From DATBGO01 sp963840095 (GTDB lineage: Bacteria; Actinomycetota; Actinomycetes; Streptosporangiales; Streptosporangiaceae), in NCBI GenBank assembly GCA_963840095.1, contig CAWIXN010000007.1, positions 1-64,000 on the forward strand: DNA of 64,000 bases. The letters are read 5' to 3'. Positions 31,801 through 40,949 of this stretch are shown here, piece after piece. The translations under genes were made by a program, and so were the position numbers. Below the pieces are notes generated by a model, which worked only from the letters and a program-made list of their open reading frames with translations, did no database searches and was not told the origin of the DNA. Numbering within the stretch: the stretch's first letter is position 1; each line of letters begins with the position of its first letter.

Positions 31801-33330
31801 ATGATGGGAAAGTCCTGGCGGCGATCAGCCGCCATTGCGGGGGCCGGATTCATGGCGACAGCGACGGCGTTACTCGGCGTTCCGGCGGCGGGCAGCGCGG
31901 GCGTCGCGCTGGCCTCGACGGCGCGGCCCGCCCCGGCCGCCGGCCCGAAGATCGAGCTGATAACCGCCCAGAATGTCATCAGCGTCCAGAAGTACGGCAA
32001 GGGCCAGGTTTACTTCGACCCCGGGATCTGGGTGGCCTCGCTCGACTCGGCGTTCCGGCTCGATGTGCAGCGGCCCAGCTACACCAGGCCGCTGAGCGTC
32101 ACCGAGGTAATCAGAACCGATGGCCGGACCTACCAGCGGCGGCTGCCGAGGTGGATCCTCTCCGGCTGGCCCGGGCTGCGCAGGTTCGCGCACGTCAGCA
32201 TCAGGAACCGGGCCGGCCAGGTGGTCAGCAGCAGCACCTTCGTCTTCTGCCCCGACTCATATAGCTTGTCGCGCACCAATCCGAGCAGCGCGCTGAGCTC
32301 GCCGTTCCCGCTGCAGTGCTCGGCCGGCGACCCGTTCGGGCTCGGCCAGGTGTGGGGCATAGCCCGCGGCTGGGCGGTCGACCCCGGCGAGTACTACGGC
32401 TACAACCTGAAGCTCGGCACATACAAGCTGACCGAGACCATCAGCCCGGCTTATGTGAAGCTCTTCCACGTAGCGGCCAAGAACGCGACGGCCAGGGTCA
32501 CGGTCAAGGTGGTCAAGGGCCAGGGCAGCTGCTGCGGGCCGGAGGGCTGTTGCCCCCCGCCGCCTGCCCGCGGGTTCGTCCGGGCCGTCGCCCGGCCAGC
32601 GCGCAACTCGCTGCCCAGGCTTCCTGAGGTTCCGACCATGGAACATCCGCCCACGGCGGCACTGCCCGACCTCGTGCCGCTTCCGGCCTGGTCAATCAGC
32701 ATCCAGCAGGCGAAGCACCAGGGAGCCTTTCTCCAGTTCGCCTCGACCGTCTGGATCGGCGGTGATTCGCAGCTGGACGTTGAGGGTTTCCGCGCCAACG
32801 GCTCGAAGAAGATGAACGCCTACCAATACTTCTGGCGTGACGGGCGCGTCATCGGCCGGATCAGCGCCGGGACCATGGGATTCTCCGGTTACAACAGCTG
32901 GCATTTCCAGCAGTTCGCACAGTACAAGCTGCTGAATGCGGGCAAGAAGGTGGTGGTGACCAGTAGCAAGATCGGATTCTGCATTGCCCCCACCGACGGT
33001 GTCGACATGATGCTGCGGAACGCCGTCTGGCAGCCGTCCTACACGGGGCTGGGAGGGAACTGCGGCGTGCCATCGGCGCTGTGGGTGGCCGAACAGCTGC
33101 CGCTCGGCTGGGGCGACACCTATGACCAGACCATCCCGCACCAGTCGTTCGACGTCACCAAGCTCCCGAACGGCACCTACTACATCGAGGTCATCGCCAA
33201 CCCTGAGCACCTGCTGCGCGAGACCAACACCGGCAACGACATCTCGCTGCGCAAGGTCATCCTCAGCGGCAGCGGGCAGCACCGGAAGGTCCGGGTGCCT
33301 GCCTGGCACGGCATCGACCCCGAGAATTGA
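31801..33330 (+). CDS. Secreted lysyl-oxidase-like protein with degenerate copper site
   Basis: A 509-residue exported protein with a signal peptide (residues 1-40, WRRSAAIAGAGFMATATALLGVPAAG). The C-terminal half (about 300-500) matches the lysyl oxidase fold of bacterial secreted proteins: NSWHFQQFAQYKLL, SSKIGFCIAPTDGVDM, LGWGDTYDQTIPHQSFDVTKLPNGTYYIEVIANPEHLLRETNTGNDIS. In bacterial homologues, as I recall them, the copper motif is H-x-H-W-H; here it is Y364-N-S366-W-H368, so two of three histidines are missing. The middle contains a Cys/Pro segment (CCGPEGCCPPPP). It is probably a non-catalytic or altered member acting outside the cell. ATG at 31801 follows GGGAGG; ATG at 31804 is an alternative. 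Confidence 0.8.
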   Translation: MMGKSWRRSAAIAGAGFMATATALLGVPAAGSAGVALASTARPAPAAGPKIELITAQNVISVQKYGKGQVYFDPGIWVASLDSAFRLDVQRPSYTRPLSVTEVIRTDGRTYQRRLPRWILSGWPGLRRFAHVSIRNRAGQVVSSSTFVFCPDSYSLSRTNPSSALSSPFPLQCSAGDPFGLGQVWGIARGWAVDPGEYYGYNLKLGTYKLTETISPAYVKLFHVAAKNATARVTVKVVKGQGSCCGPEGCCPPPPARGFVRAVARPARNSLPRLPEVPTMEHPPTAALPDLVPLPAWSISIQQAKHQGAFLQFASTVWIGGDSQLDVEGFRANGSKKMNAYQYFWRDGRVIGRISAGTMGFSGYNSWHFQQFAQYKLLNAGKKVVVTSSKIGFCIAPTDGVDMMLRNAVWQPSYTGLGGNCGVPSALWVAEQLPLGWGDTYDQTIPHQSFDVTKLPNGTYYIEVIANPEHLLRETNTGNDISLRKVILSGSGQHRKVRVPAWHGIDPEN

Positions 33331-33402
33331 CCCCGAGAACTGACTCAGGGAACGTCAGCGCGCAGCCAGGAGGTTATCCCCTCCCGGCTGCTGCCGGTGC
33401 GC

Positions 33403-33633
33403 CTACGGTTTCCCGCCCACCAGCTGCCTGACCCACCGCATCCGGTCGACCGCCACCTCGGGGTGATCGCCGAATTCCTGTGCCATGCGTGCGGCGCAGC
33501 CACTAATGCCGTACTGCCGCACAGCACGGCTGATCGCCTCGGCCACCGCCTCGGCCGTCGGGATGTCCTTTCGCGGCAGCCCTGACGCGAACAATGCCTC
33601 GCACCGCGCGTCGTTCACATTCAACTGGCTCAT
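33403..33633 (-). CDS. Small conserved hypothetical protein
   Basis: A 76-residue protein beginning MSQLNVNDARCEALFASGLPRKD and containing AEAVAEAISRAVRQYGISGCAARMAQEFGDHPEVAVDRMRWVRQLV. The pattern looks like a small helical protein conserved in streptomycetes and relatives; I know of no function. I chose the ATG at 33633 because GGAGG lies six bases upstream; six extra codons are open before it. It is convergent with the lysyl-oxidase-like gene and divergent from the TIM-barrel gene. Confidence 0.78.
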   Translation of the reverse strand: MSQLNVNDARCEALFASGLPRKDIPTAEAVAEAISRAVRQYGISGCAARMAQEFGDHPEVAVDRMRWVRQLVGGKP

Positions 33634-33824
33634 GGCTAGCCTCCGCGCCATCTTCCGCCGCGCCCATCGTCAGCTGTGCCGGAGCGCCATCAAGGCAGTC
33701 TCCCGCGACCGGCATAGGGCGGCTCGTCCATCGGCATAGAGCGGCTCGAGGCCGGCCAGATACGAGAGTCTTCGCGGCGGGGGCGCTACTTTCTCGGCCG
33801 GGGACGTCACATACGCTCAGGGCC

Positions 33825-33866
33825 ATGGATCGCGCGGGATATGTCCGCCTGGGGAGCAGCCGCTGA
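33825..33866 (+). CDS. 13-codon upstream ORF coupled to the TIM-barrel gene
   Basis: ATG at 33825 opens a 13-residue frame (MDRAGYVRLGSSR) whose TGA at 33864-33866 overlaps the probable CTG start of the next gene (CTGA). The arrangement mimics an ATGA coupling junction. Whether it is translated is unknown; ribosome binding before it is weak. Confidence 0.35.
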   Translation: MDRAGYVRLGSSR

Positions 33867-34909
33867 GCCCGGACCGGCACCCGGCTGGCGCGTCGGCCGG
33901 GCTGCCGCCCATTCACGCCCTGTTCACCGAGCGCATCGCCGGCGACGACGCGCTGCTCAGGCTCGCGGCGCTGCGCTTCGGCCAGGAAGGCCTGGCGGCG
34001 GAGACGTACGCCGACACGCCGGATCAGCTTGACCTCGTGCTCCCGTACGTGCCGCCGCACCCGCGGCGGCCGACGGTCCATCTGAACCGCAGCCTCAACA
34101 TGCTGCGCGAACGCGACCGGGGCGTGGTCGAGGAGTTCGCCACGCGCTTCGCCGGGCGGCTGTCCGGCATGGTGGTCCATGACCAGGCCGACATGGGCGA
34201 CCAGACCGGGAACGTAGTGGCCGCCCTGCAAGAACTGGACGCGCGCCTGGCCCGCCTGCCCGATGCGCCCTGGGTATTTCTGGAGTATGCCGCCGGCCTG
34301 GGACCCGCCTGGTTCGTCGAGGTAGCGGAACGGCTGAAAGACGCCGACCGGGTCAGCAGCTGCATCGACGTGGGTCACGTGGGCATCAGGCAAGCTTCGG
34401 CCGCCTTCGCGCGCGATCACCAGGGTCTGCGCCTGCGGAGCCTGTCCCCCGCCGATGAGCGCCTGCCCGGCCTGGCCGCCGACGTCCAGGGCGCCGTGGC
34501 CACCGCACTGCCTGAGGTGCTCGCCATGACCCGCTCGATCGGGCGGCTCGGCAAGAACGTGCACTTCCACTTGCACGACGGGCATCCCCTGATCGGTGGC
34601 CTGTCGGACCACTTCACCTTCCTGAGGCGGCTGCCGGTCCCGTTCAGCTACGCGGGCAGGCAGTCACTGGCCATGCTGTATGGCCCGGTTGGCCTGGCCG
34701 CGATCGTGGCCGCCGCCACGGATGCCTGCGGCCTGGACCGGGTGTCGTTCACGCTCGAGATCCACCAGGTGGAAGGCCGCCTGCCGCTCGGTGATGCCGA
34801 AAGCCTGTTCGGGCGCTGGCGGGACATTACCAACGCCGAGCGGATGAACTACTGGCTTTCCGTGCTAGCCCAGAACGCCGCGCTGGCCGGCGCGGCCATC
34901 CCGGGCTAG
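33863..34909 (+). CDS. Xylose-isomerase-like TIM-barrel protein, probable CTG start
   Basis: A protein of about 348 residues resembling sugar-phosphate isomerase/endonuclease-type TIM barrels: VFLEYAAGLGPAWFVEVAERLKDADRVSSCIDVGHVGIRQA, NVHFHLHDGHPLIGG and VSFTLEIHQVEG carry likely metal ligands (Asp, His, His, Glu). The first ATG/GTG in frame is the GTG at 34037, but the sequence before it reads as convincing protein (IHALFTERIAGDDALLRLAALRFGQEGLAAETYADTPDQLDLV). No ATG, GTG or TTG exists in frame back to the stop at 33737. A CTG at 33863 has GGGGAG six bases upstream and overlaps the stop of a mini-ORF, so I propose it as the start. Substrate is unknown. Confidence 0.75.
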   Translation: MSPDRHPAGASAGLPPIHALFTERIAGDDALLRLAALRFGQEGLAAETYADTPDQLDLVLPYVPPHPRRPTVHLNRSLNMLRERDRGVVEEFATRFAGRLSGMVVHDQADMGDQTGNVVAALQELDARLARLPDAPWVFLEYAAGLGPAWFVEVAERLKDADRVSSCIDVGHVGIRQASAAFARDHQGLRLRSLSPADERLPGLAADVQGAVATALPEVLAMTRSIGRLGKNVHFHLHDGHPLIGGLSDHFTFLRRLPVPFSYAGRQSLAMLYGPVGLAAIVAAATDACGLDRVSFTLEIHQVEGRLPLGDAESLFGRWRDITNAERMNYWLSVLAQNAALAGAAIPG

Positions 34910-34948
34910 CCGCACGGGCGCGGAGGGGCACCGCTCAGTGCCCGCGGG

Positions 34949-35986
34949 TCAGCTGAGCATGAGCACCGCGTAGGCGGCGAGCCAGTGCTCGACCATGTAG
35001 TCGTCCCCGACGACATGCGGGAGGGCGGCTTCCCCGTGCGCACGGGAAGCCGCCAGAGCGGGCCCGATGCGGGCGTCCCCCTCAGGCAGGCTCTCCGCGA
35101 CCCGCCGCCAGCACCAGGCGCGGCTGGCGTTGAGCCCGTGCAGGTGCGCGAAATGGCCGTCGCTGGAGTCCGACACGGCCACCGGAGTGAACAGCGTGGC
35201 GGGCTCGCCATGCTCGATGCCCGGCAGGAAGACGCTCAGCCACTGGGTGAACTCCTCCCGCTGCAGGACCTGCGCCATGAGTTCGGCTTCGGTAAGGGCC
35301 GGGGAAAGGAAGTCCTCTCCTGACGGCTCCCAGCTGCCGGGATAGAGCATGTCGCGGCCGAACCACAGGTGCGCTTGGCCGGTGATCGCCGCGAGCAGCC
35401 CGCTGCTGCCCGCGCTGGCCCGGTCCCTCGCGTACGGCAGGGCCCTGGACAGGGCGAACGCGCTGTTGCGGTGCACGCCGTGGCGCACCGGGTAGGTGGC
35501 CCTGGGCAGCCAGTACTGGAACAGGCCGCTGATCTTGTCGGCCAGCGGCATCATCGCGGTTGCCCACTTCCGGCCGTGCTGATCGTCCCAGCCCGCGGTC
35601 TCGTGCATCAGCGCGAGCGCCCACCCCCAGCCGTAGGGACGTTGCGCGGCGCCGTCCGGGCTGGTGATGAACTGCTCCTCCGCCGCGAGCGCCAGTCGCT
35701 CGAAATGAGCGCCCAGCGCGGTCCTGATCTCGTCGGCGGGCACCGCATCCGGCGCGACGCGCAGCAGGCGCACCAGCAGCCAGTGCATCTCGACGCACGA
35801 GTGCCAATCGAAACTGCCGTAGAAGACGGGGCTGCGCGCCCTCGGACGATATGGGAAGTCGCCTGGGGCCTTCATCGTGTGATAGACCCCGGACGGGAAC
35901 TCACGCCTGATGTTGGCCAGCGCGACCCGCGCATAGGAGGCCGCCTCGTCATGCAGCACCCGGGTCCAGTCGTCCATGAGCCCCAT
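34949..35986 (-). CDS. DUF2891 family protein
   Basis: A 345-residue protein of the DUF2891 family, an all-alpha, (alpha/alpha)-barrel-like family of unknown function. Diagnostic blocks are SPVFYGSFDWHSCVEMHWLLVRLLR, RPYGWGWALALMHETAGWDD, VRHGVHRNSAFALSRALPYAR and DFLSPALTEAELMAQVL. The Trp/His-rich pattern resembles glycan-active or metabolite-processing barrels, but no reaction is known to me. The ATG at 35986 has a strong AAGGAGGAG. It is convergent with the TIM-barrel gene. Confidence 0.88.
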   Translation of the reverse strand: MGLMDDWTRVLHDEAASYARVALANIRREFPSGVYHTMKAPGDFPYRPRARSPVFYGSFDWHSCVEMHWLLVRLLRVAPDAVPADEIRTALGAHFERLALAAEEQFITSPDGAAQRPYGWGWALALMHETAGWDDQHGRKWATAMMPLADKISGLFQYWLPRATYPVRHGVHRNSAFALSRALPYARDRASAGSSGLLAAITGQAHLWFGRDMLYPGSWEPSGEDFLSPALTEAELMAQVLQREEFTQWLSVFLPGIEHGEPATLFTPVAVSDSSDGHFAHLHGLNASRAWCWRRVAESLPEGDARIGPALAASRAHGEAALPHVVGDDYMVEHWLAAYAVLMLS

Positions 35987-36123
35987 GACTCCTCCTTACC
36001 CAGGGCGCGGTTGATCCCTAGGGAGGTTAGCTGGCCATGGTGCTACCTCACGTAACCGTGCGAGAGTCAGGTGTAGCGGCGGACCCGCAGGCGCGGGTCA
36101 CTCGCCGGCCAGTGGAGGCACCT

Positions 36124-37695
36124 ATGGAAACACCCCTGACGCCACTTGACTTCGCCCGCCGGACCCGCCGTCTGCACGGTTCCCGCCTCGGGGTCGTCGA
36201 CGGTGAACTGCGCCTTTCCTACGAGGAGTTCTTCGATCGCTGCGACCGCTGGGGGGCGGCACTGAGCAAGCTCGGCGTGACGCCCGGCGACCGGGTGGCT
36301 ACGATCGCGCCAAATACCCACGCTCAGCTGGAGTCGTTCTACGCGGTGCCGCAGATCGGGGCCGTGCTGGTGCCGGTCAATTACCGGCTGACGCCGAAGG
36401 ACTTCGCCTACATCGTTAATCATTCGGGCGCCACCGTGCTGTGCGTGGACCGGGATTACCTGGAAGCAGTGGACAGCATCCGCGACCAGATGCCGCAGGT
36501 GCGGCACTTCGTCGCTCTCGAAGGCAGCGGCGACGGATGGCTCGACTACGAGGCCGCCATCGCCGCGGCGGCCCCTGATTTTCCGCGGCCGGAAATCAGC
36601 GAGCGGGACCTGCTCACGATCAACTACACGAGCGGGACCACGGCGCGCCCCAAGGGCGTGATGATTACCCATCGGAACGCGGCGATCAACACCATCGGCA
36701 CGCTCCTGCATCTGCCGATCGAGGTGGGCGAGCCCTACCTGTGGACCCTGCCCATGTTCCACGCGAACGGCTGGACCTATACCTGGACGGTGACAGCCGC
36801 CGCGGGCACCCACGTCTGCCTGCGCAAGATCGATGCCGCCGCCGTGTTCACGCTGATTCGCGACGAGCGGGTCAGCTGGCTCTGTGCCGCCCCCACGGTG
36901 CTGATCTCGCTGGCGAACGCGCCTGCCAGGGCCCGCGGTGAGGTCCCGGCCGGGGTGCACGTGGTGACGGCGGGCGCGGCGCCCGCGGCGGCCACGATCG
37001 AACGGCTCGAAGAGGAGTTCGGCTGGGTGATCACGCACGTGTACGGGCTCACCGAGACATCCCCGTTCATCACCGTGTGCGCCCCGCTGCCCGAGCACCG
37101 GGACCTGACGGCGGCCGATCGCGCGATCGTGAAGGCGCGCCAGGGGGTCGAGCTGCTCACCTCGGGCGAGCTGCGGGTGGTTGATGCCGACGGCCAGGAG
37201 GTCCCCGCCGACGGCGCCTCGCTCGGGGAGATCGTCGTCCGGGGGAACGCCGTCATGGACGGTTACTACCGCGATCCCGAGGCGACGGAGCTCGCGATGG
37301 GCGACGGGTGGTTTCATACCGGTGACGCCGCCGTCGTGCATCCCGACGGCTACGCGGAGATCCGCGACCGGATGAAGGACGTGATCATCAGCGGCGGGGA
37401 GAACATCTCCTCGGTGGAGGTCGAGGGGACGCTGCTGCGCCACCCGGCGGTCGCCGAAGCCGCGATTGTCGGGCTGCGGCACGAGAAGTGGGGGGAAGCG
37501 CCGCAGGCTTTCATCGTGCTCCGCGAGGGCGCCAGCGCCACCGAGGAGGAGATGATCGCCTTCGCCCGCGAGCGCCTGGCCCACTTCAAGGCCCCGCACG
37601 GCGTGACGTTCGTCGACGAGCTGCCGAAAACGGCGACCGGCAAGATCCAGAAGTTCGTGCTGCGTGACGGCGCGCCTAACCTGGCGCGTCAGTAG
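36124..37695 (+). CDS. Acyl-CoA synthetase (AMP-binding, fatty-acid–CoA ligase type)
   Basis: A 523-residue adenylate-forming enzyme expected to activate a carboxylic acid with ATP and CoA. Core motifs are intact: the P-loop YTSGTTARPKGV, the aromatic-region motif VYGLTETSPF, GWFHTGDAAVVHPDGY, and the C-terminal hinge DRMKDVIISGGENISSVEVE, with catalytic Lys in TATGKIQKFVLR. Overall it resembles medium/long-chain acyl-CoA synthetases of the FadD3/AlkK type. The ATG at 36124 has GGAGG five bases upstream; the frame is open 29 codons further but without a binding site. It stands alone, so the physiological substrate cannot be inferred. Confidence 0.92.
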   Translation: METPLTPLDFARRTRRLHGSRLGVVDGELRLSYEEFFDRCDRWGAALSKLGVTPGDRVATIAPNTHAQLESFYAVPQIGAVLVPVNYRLTPKDFAYIVNHSGATVLCVDRDYLEAVDSIRDQMPQVRHFVALEGSGDGWLDYEAAIAAAAPDFPRPEISERDLLTINYTSGTTARPKGVMITHRNAAINTIGTLLHLPIEVGEPYLWTLPMFHANGWTYTWTVTAAAGTHVCLRKIDAAAVFTLIRDERVSWLCAAPTVLISLANAPARARGEVPAGVHVVTAGAAPAAATIERLEEEFGWVITHVYGLTETSPFITVCAPLPEHRDLTAADRAIVKARQGVELLTSGELRVVDADGQEVPADGASLGEIVVRGNAVMDGYYRDPEATELAMGDGWFHTGDAAVVHPDGYAEIRDRMKDVIISGGENISSVEVEGTLLRHPAVAEAAIVGLRHEKWGEAPQAFIVLREGASATEEEMIAFARERLAHFKAPHGVTFVDELPKTATGKIQKFVLRDGAPNLARQ

Positions 37696-37825
37696 CCGCG
37701 CGCCATGGCCTGGAGTGCCCGCGACATCCCCGACCAGAGCGGCCGGATCGGACCAGCTGAGCAGGCGGCTGTGGACGGCCTCTGAGCGGCTTACCGGGCT
37801 TGTCTATGCGGGAGTGTGACCGGAG

Positions 37826-38756
37826 CTAGCCTGGCTCGGACCCGGTGGCGATGGGCCGGCTCGGGTCGGCGATCCAGCCCGACCAGGAGCCCACGTACAG
37901 GGCCGCCGTGATGCCCGCGAGTTCCAGCGCCAGGACCTCGTGGGCGGCGGTCACGCCGGAACCGCAGTAGGCGCCGACCGCCTGGCCGGGGTGCACGCCG
38001 ATCGCGGCGAACCTGGCCCGCAGCCGCTCCCGGCTCAGCAGCAGGCCGTCGGCTGTGACGTTCGCGCTGGTCGGCGCCGACACCGCGCCGGGGATGTGAC
38101 CCGCCACCGGATCAATGGGCTCGGTCTCGCCCCGGTAGCGGTCGGCTGCCCTCGCGTCGAGCAGCACCCCCGATCTGGCCAGCGCGGCTGCGCCGACGTG
38201 GTCAAGCAACGGCAGGTGGCCCGGCCTGGCGGTGAAGGCAGGCTCCCTGGAACCGGCCCGCTCTCGGGTCAGCGGCGGCCATGGCCGCGTCCGGGCTGGC
38301 TGCCTGCGGGCTGGCTGCCTGCGGGCTGGCTGCCTGCGGGCTGGCGCTCTCGACCGGCAGGCCCGCCGCAACCCAGGCTCGCAGCCCGCCGTCAAGCACC
38401 TGCGCCTGACCATGGCCGAAATAACGCAGCGTCCACCAGGCTCGGGCAGCGATCGTTGAGTCGCCGTCGTCGTAGGCGACGACGAGCCGTCCAGGCCGCA
38501 CTCCGGCCCTGCGCATGGCCGCCTCGAAGTCCGCCGCCGCGGGCAGCGGATGCCTGCCTGCCGCGCCCGGCGGCCCGGCCAGCTCGCCGTCCAGATCGGC
38601 GAAGACCGCGCCCGGAAGGTGACCCTGGTGGTACAGATCAATGCCTGGCGGGCCGCCCAGCCGCCATCGCACATCGAGCACGACCGGCGCGCTGTCACCG
38701 GCCAGCTCGCGGGCCAGCGACCGGACATCGATCAGCGGGCCAGCCACGTCGCTCAT
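37826..38756 (-). pseudogene. Thiosulfate/3-mercaptopyruvate sulfurtransferase, frameshifted
   Basis: A two-rhodanese-domain sulfurtransferase split by one frameshift. The N-terminal domain runs in one frame from ATG 38756 (PVVLDVRWRLGGPPGIDLYHQGHLPGAVFADLDGEL ... VVAYDDGDSTIAARAWWTLRYFGH). The C-terminal domain is in the next frame (GHLPLLDHVGAAALARSGVLLDARAADRYRGETEPIDPVAGHIPGAVSAPTSANV) with the active-site loop AYCGSGVTAAHEVLAL, where Cys is the sulfur carrier. The frames switch between about 38230 and 38290, beside three 15-bp repeats encoding QAASP. Both halves are otherwise well preserved, so this is a recent mutation or a sequence error. Confidence 0.75.
38297..38344 (-). repeat. 15-bp tandem repeat in sulfurtransferase linker
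   Basis: Three copies of GGCTGGCTGCCTGCG encode the linker QAASP-QAASP-QAASP between the two rhodanese domains. The unit length keeps frame, so it does not itself explain the nearby frameshift. Confidence 0.8.
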
Positions 38757-38905
38757 CGCTGTGGATAACACCCCATTTTCTGTGTACAGAACGGCTTCCG
38801 GCGGTGCGGTTCCCCGCATCGGCTGTGGACAAACGCGGGCCAGCCCTCCATGCGGCTACGCGGCGTCCCCGCGCCTACGCAGTGGCAACGCGGCCAACGC
38901 CGCGT

Positions 38906-40141
38906 TCAGCGACGGCCATAGCCGCCCAGGTCGGCCTGCCGGTGCGGGCCCGTTGCTTCGGCTTCCGGCCGCGGCCAGGTGAGCAGCGGCACCAGCTGAT
39001 CCGCGGGCGTGACCGAGCCGTGCATTCCGATCAGCGCCGACTCGCGCGGCTCCGCCTTGGTCGCGACCACTGCCCAGGGCCCGGCGGGGGCAGCAACCAC
39101 GTCTCCGATCCTCGGTGCCAGCGAGGGCGTGACCGGCCCGAACCAGCCGTCCGCAATCGCCTCGTCCCTGGAGATCACCCAGGCATGAGCGCCCAGGATC
39201 TCCTGCCACGCGGCCAGCACGTCGGCTGCGGCGCCAGGCACCGCGTAGACATGCCTGGCTCGCGGCTCGCCGCCGAGTAGCGCCACTCCGGCCCGCAGCC
39301 CGGGCACGGCATCGGCGTCGACACGGTCCTGCACCGGGACGTCGACCATGCCGTGATCAGCGGTGACGTACAGCGTGGTGCCCGGCGGCAGCGCCCCGGC
39401 CAGCTGCTCGGCGAGCTTGTCGACGTGACCTAGGTGATAGCGCCAGGCATCTGAGGCGCAGCCCCAGGCGTGCCCGGTGGCGTCCAGCTCACCGTGGTAC
39501 ACCATCGCCAGCGCCCGGTCCCTGCGCCGCAGCGCGGCCGCGGCCTCGGCGACCAGCGCACCGAGCGTGTCGGCCGGACAATACGCCGCGCCGCGCATCG
39601 CCGCGACGGACAGGCCAGTACGGGCCAGCGAGCCCTGCGCCACCCGGAACGCGCCGATTCCCGCAGCATCAGCGCGCTCGAAGATGGTGGTCCCGCTCTG
39701 CCAGGCGACCGGGTCGACGAGCTTGTCCCAGCTCAGGGCGTTCAGGAGCCTGCCCTCCCCGGGCACCGCGACCTGATAGCCGAGCAGGCCGTGCCGACCA
39801 GGCGGCCGCCCGGTGCCCAGCGAGGCCAGGCTGGTGGCGGTCGTCGCGGGGAACCCGGCCATCAGCGCCCGGCCGGAAACGGCGAGCTCGGACAGGAAGG
39901 GCGCTGCCGCGGGATGCTCGCGGAGCAGTTCCCAGCCGAGGCCGTCTACGACCAGCAGGCAGACCCGGTCAGCCGGCGGCAGCCCCAAGGGATTGGCCTC
40001 GCCCGGGGCTCCGAGCGCGGCCAGGATCGAGGAGGCCAGATCCGAGAGCGTGTTATCGCCGTAACGCGGCAGCGTAGGCCGGGATTTCGGCAGCTGGATC
40101 ATCAAGGTGGGCAGCCCTTCCGCGCGCCGCTCAGTCATCAC
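38906..40141 (-). CDS. Alkaline phosphatase superfamily phosphodiesterase
   Basis: A 411-residue member of the alkaline-phosphatase/nucleotide-pyrophosphatase superfamily. Metal and nucleophile motifs are visible: VCLLVVDGLGWELLREH (Asp), GFPATTATSLASLGTGRPPGRHGLLGY (Thr nucleophile in TTAT), YHGELDATGHAWG (Asp/His) and LYVTADHGMVDVP (Asp-His), with a later HGS. It has no signal peptide, so it is likely cytoplasmic. It follows the DUF5998 gene with overlapping stop and start (GTGATGA); GTG 40141 and ATG 40138 are both possible. The pairing with DUF5998 recurs in actinobacteria by my recollection. Substrate unknown. Confidence 0.85.
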   Translation of the reverse strand: MMTERRAEGLPTLMIQLPKSRPTLPRYGDNTLSDLASSILAALGAPGEANPLGLPPADRVCLLVVDGLGWELLREHPAAAPFLSELAVSGRALMAGFPATTATSLASLGTGRPPGRHGLLGYQVAVPGEGRLLNALSWDKLVDPVAWQSGTTIFERADAAGIGAFRVAQGSLARTGLSVAAMRGAAYCPADTLGALVAEAAAALRRRDRALAMVYHGELDATGHAWGCASDAWRYHLGHVDKLAEQLAGALPPGTTLYVTADHGMVDVPVQDRVDADAVPGLRAGVALLGGEPRARHVYAVPGAAADVLAAWQEILGAHAWVISRDEAIADGWFGPVTPSLAPRIGDVVAAPAGPWAVVATKAEPRESALIGMHGSVTPADQLVPLLTWPRPEAEATGPHRQADLGGYGRR

Positions 40142-40734
40142 TGCGGGCGGCTGGTGGCCTCGGACAGCGCCTGGGCGAACCCGAGGACCTGCCGGATGGC
40201 GTCCTGGCCATCCGCGGCCTCGCTCACTCTCATCGCGAGGTCATCGGCGGTGATCGTGCCGGTGTAACCGTGATCGGCCTCGCAGCTTTCGTCCCCGCAG
40301 TGGGCAGGCTCGAGCTCGATGTGGGACAGCACATTCCAGCCGATGGTCAGCACCACCTCGCTCGGCATCGTGACGCCGGGAACGTAGGAGGCCGGGTCAG
40401 GTATGACGCGGGTCACCGCCACCGACGAGATCTGGGTGAACCTGACCGCCTCGGTGGTGGTCTCCGCCTGCGGGCGGACGTCCTCGTCGCCCGGGTCGGC
40501 AGAATGCTCGTCGGTGTGCGAGTAGACCAGCCTGGCCGGGGTCAGGGCCAGGACCGTCATGTGCCGCCTGACCTCCATGCCGGGATCGAGCAGCGCGTCA
40601 TGCTGCACGACGTAGGAGATAACCGGCTCCTGGCCGAGCGCGGACGACACGGCGTCGAACACCAGGCCCGGGTAGTAGCCGCTTCGCTCGATCGCCGAAC
40701 GCATGCCACCGACAGAGCTTCGGGTTTCCCTCAT
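40138..40734 (-). CDS. DUF5998 family protein
   Basis: A protein of about 198 residues matching the actinobacterial DUF5998 family: AIERSGYYPGLVFDAVSSALGQEPVISYVVQHDALLDPGMEVRRHMTVLALTPARLVYSHTDEH, then AVRFTQISSVAVTRVIPDP and a metal-binding-looking HCGDESCEADHG. The open frame extends to 40953, but that part is a low-complexity basic peptide. I chose the ATG at 40734; ATG at 40770 (MSDGARTVQ) or GTG at 40749 are alternatives. It is translationally coupled to the phosphodiesterase downstream. Function is unknown. Confidence 0.83.
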   Translation of the reverse strand: MRETRSSVGGMRSAIERSGYYPGLVFDAVSSALGQEPVISYVVQHDALLDPGMEVRRHMTVLALTPARLVYSHTDEHSADPGDEDVRPQAETTTEAVRFTQISSVAVTRVIPDPASYVPGVTMPSEVVLTIGWNVLSHIELEPAHCGDESCEADHGYTGTITADDLAMRVSEAADGQDAIRQVLGFAQALSEATSRPQ

Positions 40735-40949
40735 CCCCCCATCCTGCACCGTCCGGGCTCCGTCACTCATCTGGTGGGGCGCAGGTTGGTCTGCGCGCCT
40801 GCCCCACCGGCATCGCGGTGGCCGGTAATACGTTCGTCGAGCCACCATTCGGCCATAGCACCCACGATAATCCCGCGGCCCGGCCCGGCACGCCATTCCG
40901 CCATTTCCGCCTGCCATGGAGTCCGCGGGCCGTCCGCCGCTCAGCGTGA

